In this document: one piece after another, positions 18,331 through 27,641 of the stretch
How the letters are laid out: each line of letters begins with the position of its first letter
Position numbering within the stretch: the stretch's first letter is position 1
NCBI GenBank assembly: GCA_942493365.1
Contig: OW818697.1
Span: 1,302,001-1,366,000 of the forward strand
From: UBA8949 sp942493365
Lineage (GTDB): Bacteria; Bacillota; Clostridia; Saccharofermentanales; UBA5734
DNA: 64,000 bases
Direction: 5' to 3'
The notes under the pieces: generated by a model
Databases searched by the model: none
Seen by the model: only the letters and a program-made list of their open reading frames with translations
Told to the model about the DNA's origin: nothing
Translations under genes and position numbers: made by a program

Positions 18331-18894
18331 ATGCAAAAGCTGTTTAATAATGGTTATGTAGTTAAAGGAATAATCAAAAATCAATGGACTTCTTTTGTGC
18401 AAGATTTTCGGGGTATAGATGAGTTTGTTTCTTGGCCATTGGATGACTTTGACGACGAGGTTTCAAAAAATTTGCGAAACGAGGCCTGGGACAGGTGGTT
18501 TGGCTTTCCCGACGTGTTGGAGGTCGTGCCCGAACGAGACTATTTGAACAGATATGTGGACCACTGCATCGCTATGGGAGTGGGTCCCTTGATTTTTCAA
18601 ATTGAAACACCCAATCGCGCGCAGACGACGGAAGAGCATTTGGATGTATTGGAAGTCTTAGGATTTGACTGTATTTTAGGCGTGAGTATTTCATACTTGA
18701 ATTTGGAGCCAAAATACTTTGCGGAACGGTTTGGCGAGCTTTACCAAAAGCTCAATAAAAACAGATTGTTTAATACAATTGAAGAGACCGATGCATTCCT
18801 TAATATTTATAATCGGTTGTTGGAAAATGGTGAGAATCTTGAACACGGACCCAATCCGATCCCAGCGCGTTTAAGTATTGTGAAATTGAAGTAA
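18331..18894 (+). CDS. Small protein of unknown function, third ORF of the RHS island
   Basis: A 187-residue acidic protein, start supported by GGAGATGAT directly upstream of ATG 18331. No domain recognised. It closes the AT-rich island; 22 bases later the GC-rich - strand acetyltransferase gene ends. Immunity function is only a contextual guess. Confidence 0.6.
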   Translation: MQKLFNNGYVVKGIIKNQWTSFVQDFRGIDEFVSWPLDDFDDEVSKNLRNEAWDRWFGFPDVLEVVPERDYLNRYVDHCIAMGVGPLIFQIETPNRAQTTEEHLDVLEVLGFDCILGVSISYLNLEPKYFAERFGELYQKLNKNRLFNTIEETDAFLNIYNRLLENGENLEHGPNPIPARLSIVKLK

Positions 18895-18916
18895 ATGAAC
18901 TAAAAAATCAATTTCC

Positions 18917-20044
18917 CTAAACCCCCCGAAAATCTTCTCTCACCAACGCCATACTCACCATATCCTGCCAACTGTCTTTCATCCAGATGGCCTGACGGGC
19001 GACGCCTTCGCGCTGAAAACCGAGGATTTCCAGGAGTTTGAGGCTTCGCTCGTGCGCGACGACGCAGTGGGCGGTGATGCGTTTGAAGCCGTAGCGGGCC
19101 AGCAGCCAGGCGATGACCACGGACAGGGCTTCGAGCATGACGCCGCGGCCGGCCAGCAGCCGGTCGACCGAAAAGCCGATTTCGCAGCTCGAATAGGGCA
19201 GGGCGGTGATTTGCCGGCATTCGATGGCCCCGGCCAGCCAGAGCGGGCGGTCCTTGAGAAAGAGACCGAGATCGAGGCGGTGGCCGCTGGCTTGCTCGCG
19301 ACGGTTGGCGGCAAACATGGCATGCCAGTCGGCGGGATCGGCCAGATCGGCTGCCGGGGCGGGATTCCAGGCCTCGATAAAGTCCTGATTGCGCTGATAA
19401 TAGGCCATGGCTAGGGGGATGTCCTCGTTGCCAAGTGGTCGGATTTGCAGGCTGTCGGTTTCCAGCAGCGGTTCGGTTGGGGCAGGGGACGGCGCGTCGG
19501 CCAGTCGAACGAAATGCAGATGATCCTCCCAGCGGTCGTTGATCTTGAGATACTGCGGCGACAGACCCTCGAGCGCAAAGCCCAGGCGCTGTGCCAGCGC
19601 GATCGAGCGCAGATTTCTAGGCATGATGTTGGCCTCGACGCGATGCAGGCCGAAGTCGCGAAAAATGCTGGTGACGGCGGCCTGTCCAGCCTCAACCGCC
19701 AGGCCGCCGCCCTGGCAGTCTTGATCCAGGTGGTAGGCGGTGAAGCAGGAGTCGAAGCAGCCACGCACGATGTTGGTGAAGGCGAAGCGGCCGATGATGC
19801 GGCTGGGGTTGTCCTGCCGCGACAGCCAGAAGGGCAGGGCGCGACCGGCAACAAAATCCGAGTATTCGATGGCCAGATTGGCCTGCTGCTGTTTGAGCGT
19901 GAAGACCTCGTCGGAGCGCGCGGCAAACCAGGGCTGGTGAAAGTCGCGGTTGCGCCGGTAATAATCCAGCACAGCCGCCGCCGCCCGTTCGTTTAGCACC
20001 CGCATTTGCAGGCGCGGGGTGTGGAGAATCGGCAGGTTAGGCAT
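18917..20044 (-). CDS. Tandem GNAT-family N-acetyltransferase (RimJ/RimL type)
   Basis: Two acetyltransferase domains of the RimJ/RimL type in one chain of about 375 residues. The first begins LPILHTPRLQMRVL and includes NIMPRNLRSIALAQRLGF; the second begins LLETDSLQIRPLGNEDI and includes HCVVAHERSLKLLEILGF. Both contain the acetyl-CoA-binding region and the C-terminal N-x-x-S-motif region. Substrate unknown. I set the start at the ATG overlapping the upstream gene's stop by 8 bases; ATGs at 20053 and 20074 are possible. Confidence 0.8.
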   Translation of the reverse strand: MPNLPILHTPRLQMRVLNERAAAAVLDYYRRNRDFHQPWFAARSDEVFTLKQQQANLAIEYSDFVAGRALPFWLSRQDNPSRIIGRFAFTNIVRGCFDSCFTAYHLDQDCQGGGLAVEAGQAAVTSIFRDFGLHRVEANIMPRNLRSIALAQRLGFALEGLSPQYLKINDRWEDHLHFVRLADAPSPAPTEPLLETDSLQIRPLGNEDIPLAMAYYQRNQDFIEAWNPAPAADLADPADWHAMFAANRREQASGHRLDLGLFLKDRPLWLAGAIECRQITALPYSSCEIGFSVDRLLAGRGVMLEALSVVIAWLLARYGFKRITAHCVVAHERSLKLLEILGFQREGVARQAIWMKDSWQDMVSMALVREDFRGV

Positions 20045-20552
20045 CAGCGACATCGTCGGACGCTTGCGCTGCATCGTCCGTATCTTGGGCTGGCGTGGTA
20101 AAATCGATCGGTTCGCGATCCTGGCAAGCGGGGTGCAGGTAACAGTAAAAGCCGTAGTACAAACCTTTGCGCTCGGCGGTCTGACCGCAGATCACACAGG
20201 CATCGCCGGCCAGATCGCCCTGGTCGAGTAGGCCAGAGATTTGCGCCAGGAGGTATTCCATCTTTTCGGCCGAAGCCGAGATGAAACCGTCCTTGATGCG
20301 AATGCAGAGAAAATTGTCGGTGACTTCATAATTGCGCAGCCGCAATACTTTTGCGTTATGGTCGAGAAAGTCAAGCAGCGTTTTTAAGGCGCCGGGCTTG
20401 ATGCCAGCCAGGGGGGTAATGAAGGCTTTGAAATCTTTGCCCTCAAGTCCGGTGAAAAGATAACCGTTAAACTCACCGAAGACCGTTTGTTCATCGAGAT
20501 TGACTTTCCATTGACTGTTATTCGCCAGCTTCATCATTTGAGTTGATAGCAT
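20037..20552 (-). CDS. Uncharacterised protein with a CxxC zinc-ribbon-like motif
   Basis: A 171-residue protein of no family I recognise. Near the C-terminus it has CVICGQTAERKG followed by a cysteine in FYCYLHPAC, suggesting a small metal-binding knuckle, and then an acidic Asp/Ala tail. ATG 20552 is chosen because GGGAGAA lies 8 bases upstream. It overlaps the GNAT gene, is divergent from motA, and probably forms a two-gene unit with the acetyltransferase. Confidence 0.72.
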   Translation of the reverse strand: MLSTQMMKLANNSQWKVNLDEQTVFGEFNGYLFTGLEGKDFKAFITPLAGIKPGALKTLLDFLDHNAKVLRLRNYEVTDNFLCIRIKDGFISASAEKMEYLLAQISGLLDQGDLAGDACVICGQTAERKGLYYGFYCYLHPACQDREPIDFTTPAQDTDDAAQASDDVADA

Positions 20553-20690
20553 GTGCTGTTCTCCCTTATCAAAACGATTTGCGTCTACAGTTTTTCGAAT
20601 TCTGATCGACATTATTATTATAACCTGAATGTACTCTTTGCGTGTGAACGAAAGATGACAAATTCAAGATTTAAGGGGTGAATTGATTCC

Positions 20691-21506
20691 ATGGCTGAAA
20701 TTTCAAGCTTGATTGGCCTGGTATTAGCGCTTGTTGCGGTCGGCGTCGGTATGGCATTAAAAGGAGCTGACCCGAGCGTTTTAATGAACCCGGCAGCTTT
20801 TCTGATTATATTTGGCGGCACTTTAGCGGCGATGTTTGTTGCTTATCCGATGGACCAGATGAAAAAATTCCCCTCGATTCTTAAAATTGCCGTCTTGGGC
20901 AAAAAATTTCCCGACAAGGGTGAACTGGTCCGTCAACTGTCGGGCTACGCCAACCTCGTCCGCCGCGAGGGCCTGCTGGCCCTCGACGCCATCATCGATA
21001 CGATTGACGAACCCTTTTTAAAAAAGTCTTTAACCCTGGCGACCTCGACCAATTCATCTGAAGACCTGACCCGCATTCTCGAGTCCGAAATTGACTCCAT
21101 GAAAGAGCGTCACAAAATCGGCGCCAACATGTTTGCTCAGGCAGGCACGTATGCCCCGTCCCTAGGCGTACTCGGTGCTGTCGTTGGTCTGATTGCCGCC
21201 CTCGGCAATCTTAACGATATCGAAAAACTCGGGCATTCAATCGCGGCCGCCTTTGTCGCCACCCTCCTGGGTATTTTTACCGGGTATGTGGTTTGGATAC
21301 CCTTTGCCAGTAAAATGAAAATGTATTCGCAAAATGAAGCCGAGGTCATGGAACTGATCCTGACCGGCGTCATCAGCATCCAGCGCGGCGACCATGTCTT
21401 CTATGTTGAACAGGAAATGCTCTCCAAGATGGCACCTAAGGAAGTAAGAGCCTACGAAGCGGAAAAGGAGGCCAAAGCCAATGTCGAGGAAAAAGGAACA
21501 TCATGA
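20691..21506 (+). CDS. motA: Flagellar stator protein MotA
   Basis: Stator subunit of an ion-driven rotary motor, in the inner membrane. The 271-residue protein has TM segments near residues 4-20 and 33-53, a long cytoplasmic loop with charged residues that would contact the rotor, and two more TM segments containing GTYAPSLGVLGAVVGLIAAL with its conserved proline. AGGGGTG precedes ATG 20691. It overlaps motB by 26 bases. No other flagellar genes are in the window. Confidence 0.93.
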   Translation: MAEISSLIGLVLALVAVGVGMALKGADPSVLMNPAAFLIIFGGTLAAMFVAYPMDQMKKFPSILKIAVLGKKFPDKGELVRQLSGYANLVRREGLLALDAIIDTIDEPFLKKSLTLATSTNSSEDLTRILESEIDSMKERHKIGANMFAQAGTYAPSLGVLGAVVGLIAALGNLNDIEKLGHSIAAAFVATLLGIFTGYVVWIPFASKMKMYSQNEAEVMELILTGVISIQRGDHVFYVEQEMLSKMAPKEVRAYEAEKEAKANVEEKGTS

Positions 21507-22269
21507 GGAGCATATCAGCGAAGCCTGGTTGATTCCTTATGCTGATCTGCTCACCCTGCTGCTGGCGCTCTTCATCGTTTTGTTCGCCTCCAGTCAGGTC
21601 GACGCCGAAAAGTTCTCCGCGATGAAGGAAGCGTTTGGCGGTATTTTCGCTGGGACGGACGGCGTCATCGGTGAAGGCGGCATCGGCATCGACGGCACCG
21701 ACATTGGCACGGGCCAGACCGGACAGCAAACTGAGTACACCGCACCACCGACCGAACCGACCACCACCCCCAGCAGTAGCGGCAACGGCAGTGGCGATGG
21801 CATACCACTCAGTCAACGGCTCGAGGAGCTGCAGGCCAAATTTGACCAGTACATTTCACAACATGCGCTGACCGGCAAACTTCAGACCGAGATCAGCAAT
21901 GAAACCGTTATGATCATCATCAGCGATGTTGTCCTGTTTGATTCGGGCAGCGCCAGCATCAAGCCGGGCTTTGAAGAAACAATCTACGCGATCGGCAATA
22001 TTCTGGCCGAAAACCCGGACCTGGAAGTCCAGATCCAGGGGCATACCGACAATGTACCGATCAACACCAGCACCTTCGCGACCAACTGGGATCTCAGCTC
22101 GGCGCGCGCGCTGAATTTTATGAAAATTCTGCTCAAGGATGGCCGGCTTGATCCGGCGCATTACTCGGCAATTGGCTTGGGTGAATATCGCCCGATTGCC
22201 TCCAATGATACCGATCAGGGCAAGGCGCTCAATCGCCGTGTTGAAGTGACGGCGAGATTTTATCGCTGA
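21481..22269 (+). CDS. motB: Flagellar stator protein MotB
   Basis: Partner of MotA; anchors the stator to peptidoglycan. Residues 1-45 give a short basic N-terminus and a single TM segment containing the ion-carrying aspartate (Asp22 in IPYADLLTLLLALF). A Gly/Thr-rich linker (about 60-105) leads to an OmpA-like peptidoglycan-binding domain (about 140-260) with VQIQGHTDNVPI and LNRRVEV. The 262 residues are normal for MotB. Confidence 0.93.
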   Translation: MSRKKEHHEEHISEAWLIPYADLLTLLLALFIVLFASSQVDAEKFSAMKEAFGGIFAGTDGVIGEGGIGIDGTDIGTGQTGQQTEYTAPPTEPTTTPSSSGNGSGDGIPLSQRLEELQAKFDQYISQHALTGKLQTEISNETVMIIISDVVLFDSGSASIKPGFEETIYAIGNILAENPDLEVQIQGHTDNVPINTSTFATNWDLSSARALNFMKILLKDGRLDPAHYSAIGLGEYRPIASNDTDQGKALNRRVEVTARFYR

Positions 22270-22343
22270 GCTGACAAGACAACGGACAATGTGTTAAAAT
22301 TGATCAATACCGGACAAGCGGTCGAAAAGCGCAGGTTAAACAG

Positions 22344-24431
22344 ATGCCAACAGACTTAACTTCGTCGATCATACTGAACATCATTATGCTGTTGGCACTC
22401 AGTGTCGTCTATGAATTTGGCTACATTATTCCCGCAAGATTCAAAGTCATCCGCAAAGTGGTCAGTGGTGTTCTGATCGGCTTGATCGGTGTGGCCATTA
22501 TTTATTTCTCCTATGAAATTCCCGAGACCAATAACGTCATCCTTGACACCCGCTCGATGCTGATCTTTGCCGCTGCCTTACTCTTTGGCGCGACAACATC
22601 GAGCATCGCTGCGGTCATCATCGCGGCATGGCGAATTGCCTTGGGCGGTGACGGGATCTCGGTGGCGATCATTTCGCTGGTGATCTGCATGCTGATCGGT
22701 GTCGCATTCAAGAAATATTTTTTGAATGCCAGTCCCAAACTGCGCTGGCTCAAGCTATACGGACTGGGTCTGCTGGTACACGGTTTATTGCTGGTCAGCT
22801 TTTTTGTCCTGCCACTTGCACAGGCGCTTCATGTCATCAGCATCATCGCGGTGCCGGTTTTGCTTATTTACCCGATCATTACAGTATTGCTAAGCGTCAT
22901 TCTATTGCATCAACGCGAGCGTAATGAAAAGCTGCTGTCCGCTGCCGAAAGCGAAGAGCATTACAAAAACATGTTTGACAACAATCATGCCTGTATGTTG
23001 TTGCTTGACCCCGATAATGGCAAAATTATCGCAGCCAATGCGGCCGCCGTTGGTTTTTATGGCTGGTCGCAGGACGTTCTGCGCACCATGACGATGGAAC
23101 AGATCGACACAGTTCACGATGAGCATATGTGTTTGATCATCGACAACGCCAATGCCATGGGTATCAGCCCGATCATTTTCAAACACAATACCGCATCAGG
23201 TCGGGAAATTGATGTTGAAGTCTATAACAGCCCAATCATGGTCAACGGTAAGCTATTTATTAATCTGATTATTCATGACATCACGAAACGTATGGCGGCT
23301 GAAAAGGCCATGAAAGACAGCGAGGACCGCTTTCGCATGTTGGTCGAAAACGCGCCGAGCGCGATTTTACTGACATCGGAAGGCCAGATCATTTATGCTA
23401 ATCCCGCTGCCGTCAAGTTGTATCATGCTGAATCAGAACAACAATTGCTGAGCTTGCAGGTTGTCGACCTCTTTAATACTGATGAACGCGAATCGATTAA
23501 TAATCGGATCGAGGTATATTACCGCAACAGACAAGTGATGCCGCCAACCGACGAAACACACCTGTGCGTTGACGGCACACCGGTTCCGGTCAGCGCATCA
23601 GCTGTCCCACTTGCATTAGATGGAAAGATCGGTGCGCTGGTGTTTGTCCGAGATCGGACGGATCGGATGAAGCTTGAAGCCGAAAAAATTGCTATGGAAG
23701 CTCAGCTGCGCCAGCAACAAAAACTGGAAGCCATCGGCACGCTGGCTGGCGGTGTGGCCCATGAAATCAACAATCCGATCAACGGCATCATGAACTACGC
23801 GCAACTGATACTCGATACAGCCGCGCCGGATTCGCCGGCAGCTCGCTACTCCGTGGAGATCATTCACGAATCCGACCGCGTGTCCAATATTATCAGGAGT
23901 CTTTTGCAGTTTTCCCGACAGGAGAAGCAATCGCACAGCAATGCCAGCATTTATGACATCATCAATCAAACCTTGATGTTGATCAACACGATCATCAAAA
24001 AGGACCAGATCCTGCTGGAAGTCGACCTGGATAGCAACCTGCCCGAATTTAAATGCCGTACCCAGCAGATACAACAGGTTCTGATGAATATGATGACCAA
24101 TGCCCGTGATGCTCTCAACGAAAAATTCCCCGGTTTTCATACGGATAAAATCATTCACCTGAGCTGTCACGAGTTCTTTTTTGAAGAGCGCCGCTGGCTG
24201 CGCTTGACGGTCGAGGATCATGGCATGGGCATCCAGCCTGAGTTGCGTGAAAAGGTTTTCAACCCCTTCTTTTCGACCAAGCCCAAGGAAAAGGGCACCG
24301 GGCTTGGCCTTGCCATCAGTTTCGGCATTGTGCAGGATCACCACGGCAAACTGACCTTTGACTCCGAACCAGGTCAATATACCCGCTTCTACCTCGACTT
24401 GCCCGTCGACAATCACTGGGAACTATCATGA
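22344..24431 (+). CDS. PAS-domain sensor histidine kinase with 5TM sensor module
   Basis: A 695-residue membrane kinase. N-terminal 190 residues form about six hydrophobic helices of the LytS/YhcK-like 5TM receptor type (ALLFGATTSSIAAVIIAAWR). Two PAS domains follow (about 210-320 and 330-440), then the dimerisation domain with phospho-acceptor His473 in GGVAHEINNPINGIM and an ATPase domain with NMMTNARDALNE, VEDHGMGI and GTGLGLAISFG. The HEINNP form and C-terminus resemble NtrB-type kinases. CTGACA and TTAAAA 17 bases apart (22271-22299) are a weak promoter candidate. The response regulator follows at once. Confidence 0.9.
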   Translation: MPTDLTSSIILNIIMLLALSVVYEFGYIIPARFKVIRKVVSGVLIGLIGVAIIYFSYEIPETNNVILDTRSMLIFAAALLFGATTSSIAAVIIAAWRIALGGDGISVAIISLVICMLIGVAFKKYFLNASPKLRWLKLYGLGLLVHGLLLVSFFVLPLAQALHVISIIAVPVLLIYPIITVLLSVILLHQRERNEKLLSAAESEEHYKNMFDNNHACMLLLDPDNGKIIAANAAAVGFYGWSQDVLRTMTMEQIDTVHDEHMCLIIDNANAMGISPIIFKHNTASGREIDVEVYNSPIMVNGKLFINLIIHDITKRMAAEKAMKDSEDRFRMLVENAPSAILLTSEGQIIYANPAAVKLYHAESEQQLLSLQVVDLFNTDERESINNRIEVYYRNRQVMPPTDETHLCVDGTPVPVSASAVPLALDGKIGALVFVRDRTDRMKLEAEKIAMEAQLRQQQKLEAIGTLAGGVAHEINNPINGIMNYAQLILDTAAPDSPAARYSVEIIHESDRVSNIIRSLLQFSRQEKQSHSNASIYDIINQTLMLINTIIKKDQILLEVDLDSNLPEFKCRTQQIQQVLMNMMTNARDALNEKFPGFHTDKIIHLSCHEFFFEERRWLRLTVEDHGMGIQPELREKVFNPFFSTKPKEKGTGLGLAISFGIVQDHHGKLTFDSEPGQYTRFYLDLPVDNHWELS

Positions 24432-24442
24432 TGGAGGGACGT

Positions 24443-25501
24443 ATGAGCAGAATTTTGATCGTCGATGACGAAAAGAGCATACGGATCACGATTGCTGAAT
24501 TGCTGCAGCGTGAAGGCTTTGAAGTGGTTGCTGTACCAGACGCGACGATTGCCCTGGAAATACTGGATCAGCAGTCCTTCGACATTCTGATCACCGACAT
24601 TGTCATGCCCCGCCTCAACGGCATCGATCTGGTTTCCAAGGTTCGTTCGCATGACAACATGATCCAGATCATCATCATGACCGGCGAACCGACGGTTGAA
24701 ACAGCCACCAAGGCGGTTCAGAACAGCGCCAACGATTATCTGATCAAACCGATCCACAAAGAAGTTTTGCTCAAAACTGTATATAACGCCTCCCGCATAA
24801 AGACGCTGAACGATGAGAAAGTCAATCTGCTCAACCAAAACCGGCTCTACCAAAAAAACCTCGAGGAAATGGTCGCCGTTCGCACCAAAGCCTTGCAGAA
24901 AGCCATGCAGGGAACCATCCTGCTGATTTCCACGGTCATTGAAAGCCGCGACCCATACACCGCCGGCCATCAGCGCCGCGTGGGCAACCTGGCCGCGACG
25001 ATCGCCGAACAAATGAAACTTGAACAAAAGACCGTCGATAATCTGCGCATCATCGGCTACATCCACGATGTCGGCAAAATTGCCATCCCAGTCGAAATCC
25101 TCTCCAAACCTGGCCGCTTGAGCGATCTGGAAATGGAGATGATTCGCTCCCACTCACGACAGGGCTTCGAAATGCTCAAAAAAGTCAACCTGCCCGATTT
25201 CATCGCCGATACCATTTTCCAGCATCATGAGCGCCTCAATGGCTCGGGCTATCCACAAGGGCTTCACGGCAGCGAAATCAAGCTGGAAACCAATGTGCTG
25301 ATTGTCGCCGACGTTGTCGAAGCCATGATGTCGCACCGTCCTTATCGCCCTGCCCTGGGCCTCGAAATCACCCTCAACGAGCTGCGCACCAATACCGGCT
25401 CGCTCTACCAGCCCGACGTTGTCGAAGCCTGCCTTGGACTGCTCGAGCTGCCCAACTACACCATCGACGACACCGAACACGAAATCAGCTTTCCCATTTA
25501 G
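24443..25501 (+). CDS. Response regulator with HD-GYP domain
   Basis: A 352-residue protein with an N-terminal receiver domain (phospho-acceptor Asp52 in ILITDIVMP, acidic pair DDE near residue 8, lysine in YLIKPI), a coiled-coil linker, and an HD-GYP domain (about 165-330) with GHQRRVGNL, YIHDVGKIAIP, FQHHERLNGSGYPQGL. HD-GYP domains hydrolyse cyclic-di-GMP; all key residues are visible here. ATG 24443 follows GGAGGG. It is 11 bases after the kinase, so the two form a two-component pair, and lies two genes from motAB, which suggests but does not prove motility control. Confidence 0.93.
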   Translation: MSRILIVDDEKSIRITIAELLQREGFEVVAVPDATIALEILDQQSFDILITDIVMPRLNGIDLVSKVRSHDNMIQIIIMTGEPTVETATKAVQNSANDYLIKPIHKEVLLKTVYNASRIKTLNDEKVNLLNQNRLYQKNLEEMVAVRTKALQKAMQGTILLISTVIESRDPYTAGHQRRVGNLAATIAEQMKLEQKTVDNLRIIGYIHDVGKIAIPVEILSKPGRLSDLEMEMIRSHSRQGFEMLKKVNLPDFIADTIFQHHERLNGSGYPQGLHGSEIKLETNVLIVADVVEAMMSHRPYRPALGLEITLNELRTNTGSLYQPDVVEACLGLLELPNYTIDDTEHEISFPI

Positions 25502-25772
25502 GTCATTCCGGCATTTTCTTCGAGCAGAAAAGCAGGTTGATCAAAATTATATTATGAACTTGCATGATCAAAGTATTTTAGATAGAATGTATCCATCATC
25601 CAGTCTGTCGGTCAAAAGGCTGATGATCTGAAACGTCTTATTTCCAGCTTCTCTGACGACTTACACATCATGATTCGACCATAAAAATGAATGAATTATG
25701 ACCTTCGGCGCAAAACATTGTCTTGGCAAGTCTTATCAAATTATTAATCGGATAAGAGGGGAGGTGTCGGAT

Positions 25773-25934
25773 ATGGTATTAGGTATACCGGATTTCTGGA
25801 TCTGGAGTGCCTTTCTGCTTTGCATTGCCAGCGCGTTGCTCTGTATTATTTATGGATTGATCAATTGGAATCGCGGCGGTGGTGACGAAAGCGAACAGAT
25901 CGAAGAAGAACCAACGATCAAAAAAGAAAAATAG
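25773..25934 (+). CDS. Symporter small accessory protein
   Basis: A 53-residue single-TM protein (IPDFWIWSAFLLCIASALLC followed by IIYGLINW) with a charged C-terminal tail. GAGGGGAGGTG lies just upstream of ATG 25773. Such small proteins, with the WxWxA...CxIYGxxNW pattern, are commonly encoded directly before sodium:solute symporters, as here. The 270 bases before it contain no other feature I can support. Confidence 0.75.
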   Translation: MVLGIPDFWIWSAFLLCIASALLCIIYGLINWNRGGGDESEQIEEEPTIKKEK

Positions 25935-25966
25935 GGCGGAGCATGACCACAGCTCAGGCCTATTTT
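25927..25966 (+). terminator. Hairpin between accessory gene and symporter
   Basis: AAAATAGGGCGGAGC and GCTCAGGCCTATTTT can pair over about 13 of 15 positions around a 9-base loop, with a short T-rich 3' side. It could act as a partial terminator or mRNA-stabilising hairpin that sets unequal levels of the two proteins. Confidence 0.45.
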
Positions 25967-25994
25967 GTGAATTCAGAAAACAGGAGGGGAAAAT

Positions 25995-27614
25995 ATGCTT
26001 GCATTTAACATCATTGCGACGATCGTATATGCCTTGATTCTTGTCGTTCTTGGCTATATTGGCTACCGGCAGACCAAAAATGCCAAAGACTTCCTTCTTG
26101 CCGGACGCAAGGCTAATCCTTTTGTCATGGCGATTTCTTATGGCGCGGCCTTTATCAGTACGTCAGCCATTGTCGGGTTCGGCGGCAACGCTGGCCTTTT
26201 CGGGATGTCACTTTTATGGCTGACCGTGCTCAATATTCTGATTGGCGTTTTCATTGCCTTTATCTTTTTCGGCAAACGCACCCGTACGCTTGGGCACAAT
26301 TTGGACGCCAACACCTTTCCGGAACTGCTGGGCAACCGCTATCAGTCCAGGTTTATCCAGATTTTTTCGGCCGTCGTTATCTTTCTGTTCATGCCGATCT
26401 ACGGCGCAGCTGTTCTAAAAGGCGCAGTCGGCTTTCTGGCCTCGCAGTTTGGCTTTGATTACAATCTAGCCTTGCTCATCATGGCTCTCTTTATGGGTTT
26501 GTATGTTTCCATCGGTGGCCTCAAAAGTGTCATGATGTCCGATGCTTTCCAGGGCATCATCATGTTTATTGGCATGGCATTTCTGTTAATCTTTGTCTAC
26601 TCAAAGCTGGGCGGCATCACGCAGGCGCATCAGTCTTTGACCGACATGATGAATGACCCCGTCGTTCAGGAACAAACCGCCAAAAGCGCGGCCAATGGTT
26701 TTCTCGGTTGGACCTCAATGCCGGCCTTCAACTCGCCCTACTGGTGGTCGGTTGTCACCTCAGTCGTCATGGGCGTTGGCATCGGTGTGGTCGCGCAGCC
26801 CCAGTTGGTCACCCGTTTTATGACGGTCAAGAGCAACCGGGAATTGAACCGCGCCGTGGTCTCCGGCGGCGTATTTATCCTGTTTATGACCGGTGTCGCT
26901 TTTGTCGTTGGCGCTCTGTCCAATGTCTTTTTCTACCAGGATACCGGCATGACCGCGATGGCGGCAGCCGGGGGCTCAGCCGACAATATCATACCGCTGT
27001 TTATCAAAAACTATCTGCCAGAGTGGTTCGGCACAATCTTTTTGCTGACCCTGCTGGCGGCTGCTATGTCGACGATGGGGGCGCTTTTCCTGACCATCGG
27101 TTCCTCACTGGGCCGTGATATTTGCGAAAAAGGCCTCGGAATCAAGCAGAAATCGGTTTTTATCACGCGCATTGGCATTTTCGTTGGCATTATTTTGAGC
27201 ACCCTTCTGGCGTGGCTCGGCAATATGGCCAACTTTGACTTTGGCTTGATCGCCCAGGCGACAGCCGTCTTCTTTGGGCTATGCGCAGCGACCTTCCTGC
27301 CGTCTTACATCGGCGCTATGTATATGAAAAAGGCATCACGGGTTGCTGCACAAGCAAGCATTGTTTTTGGCTTTATCACCAGCTTCATTTGGATCTTCTT
27401 CATTCACGCTAAAAATGCCAAACTGATCGGCCTATGCAAATTACTGACTGGCCAAGATCATCTGCTGGCCGGCACCAGCCTGGAATCTCTATCCCTGATC
27501 GATACGATCATCATCACCCTGCCGCTGTCGTTTATCGTTTTCATCGTTGTCAACCTCCTGAGCCGTCCGAAGTTTGACGATGGACATCTCGACAAATGCT
27601 ATAAAAGCTTCTAA
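25995..27614 (+). CDS. Sodium:solute symporter family protein
   Basis: A 539-residue membrane transporter with about 13 hydrophobic helices. Family features include the N-terminal KDFLLAGRKANPFVMAIS stretch, the conserved ISTSAIVGFGG in TM2, the GLYVSIGGLKSVMMSDAFQG block and TLLAAAMSTMGALFLT. Substrate cannot be told; monocarboxylates, amino acids and sugars all occur in the family. AGGAGGGG precedes ATG 25995. It lies 60 bases after its accessory protein. Confidence 0.9.
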   Translation: MLAFNIIATIVYALILVVLGYIGYRQTKNAKDFLLAGRKANPFVMAISYGAAFISTSAIVGFGGNAGLFGMSLLWLTVLNILIGVFIAFIFFGKRTRTLGHNLDANTFPELLGNRYQSRFIQIFSAVVIFLFMPIYGAAVLKGAVGFLASQFGFDYNLALLIMALFMGLYVSIGGLKSVMMSDAFQGIIMFIGMAFLLIFVYSKLGGITQAHQSLTDMMNDPVVQEQTAKSAANGFLGWTSMPAFNSPYWWSVVTSVVMGVGIGVVAQPQLVTRFMTVKSNRELNRAVVSGGVFILFMTGVAFVVGALSNVFFYQDTGMTAMAAAGGSADNIIPLFIKNYLPEWFGTIFLLTLLAAAMSTMGALFLTIGSSLGRDICEKGLGIKQKSVFITRIGIFVGIILSTLLAWLGNMANFDFGLIAQATAVFFGLCAATFLPSYIGAMYMKKASRVAAQASIVFGFITSFIWIFFIHAKNAKLIGLCKLLTGQDHLLAGTSLESLSLIDTIIITLPLSFIVFIVVNLLSRPKFDDGHLDKCYKSF

Positions 27615-27641
27615 GACCATCGTTACCTGTCAATACCTCAA

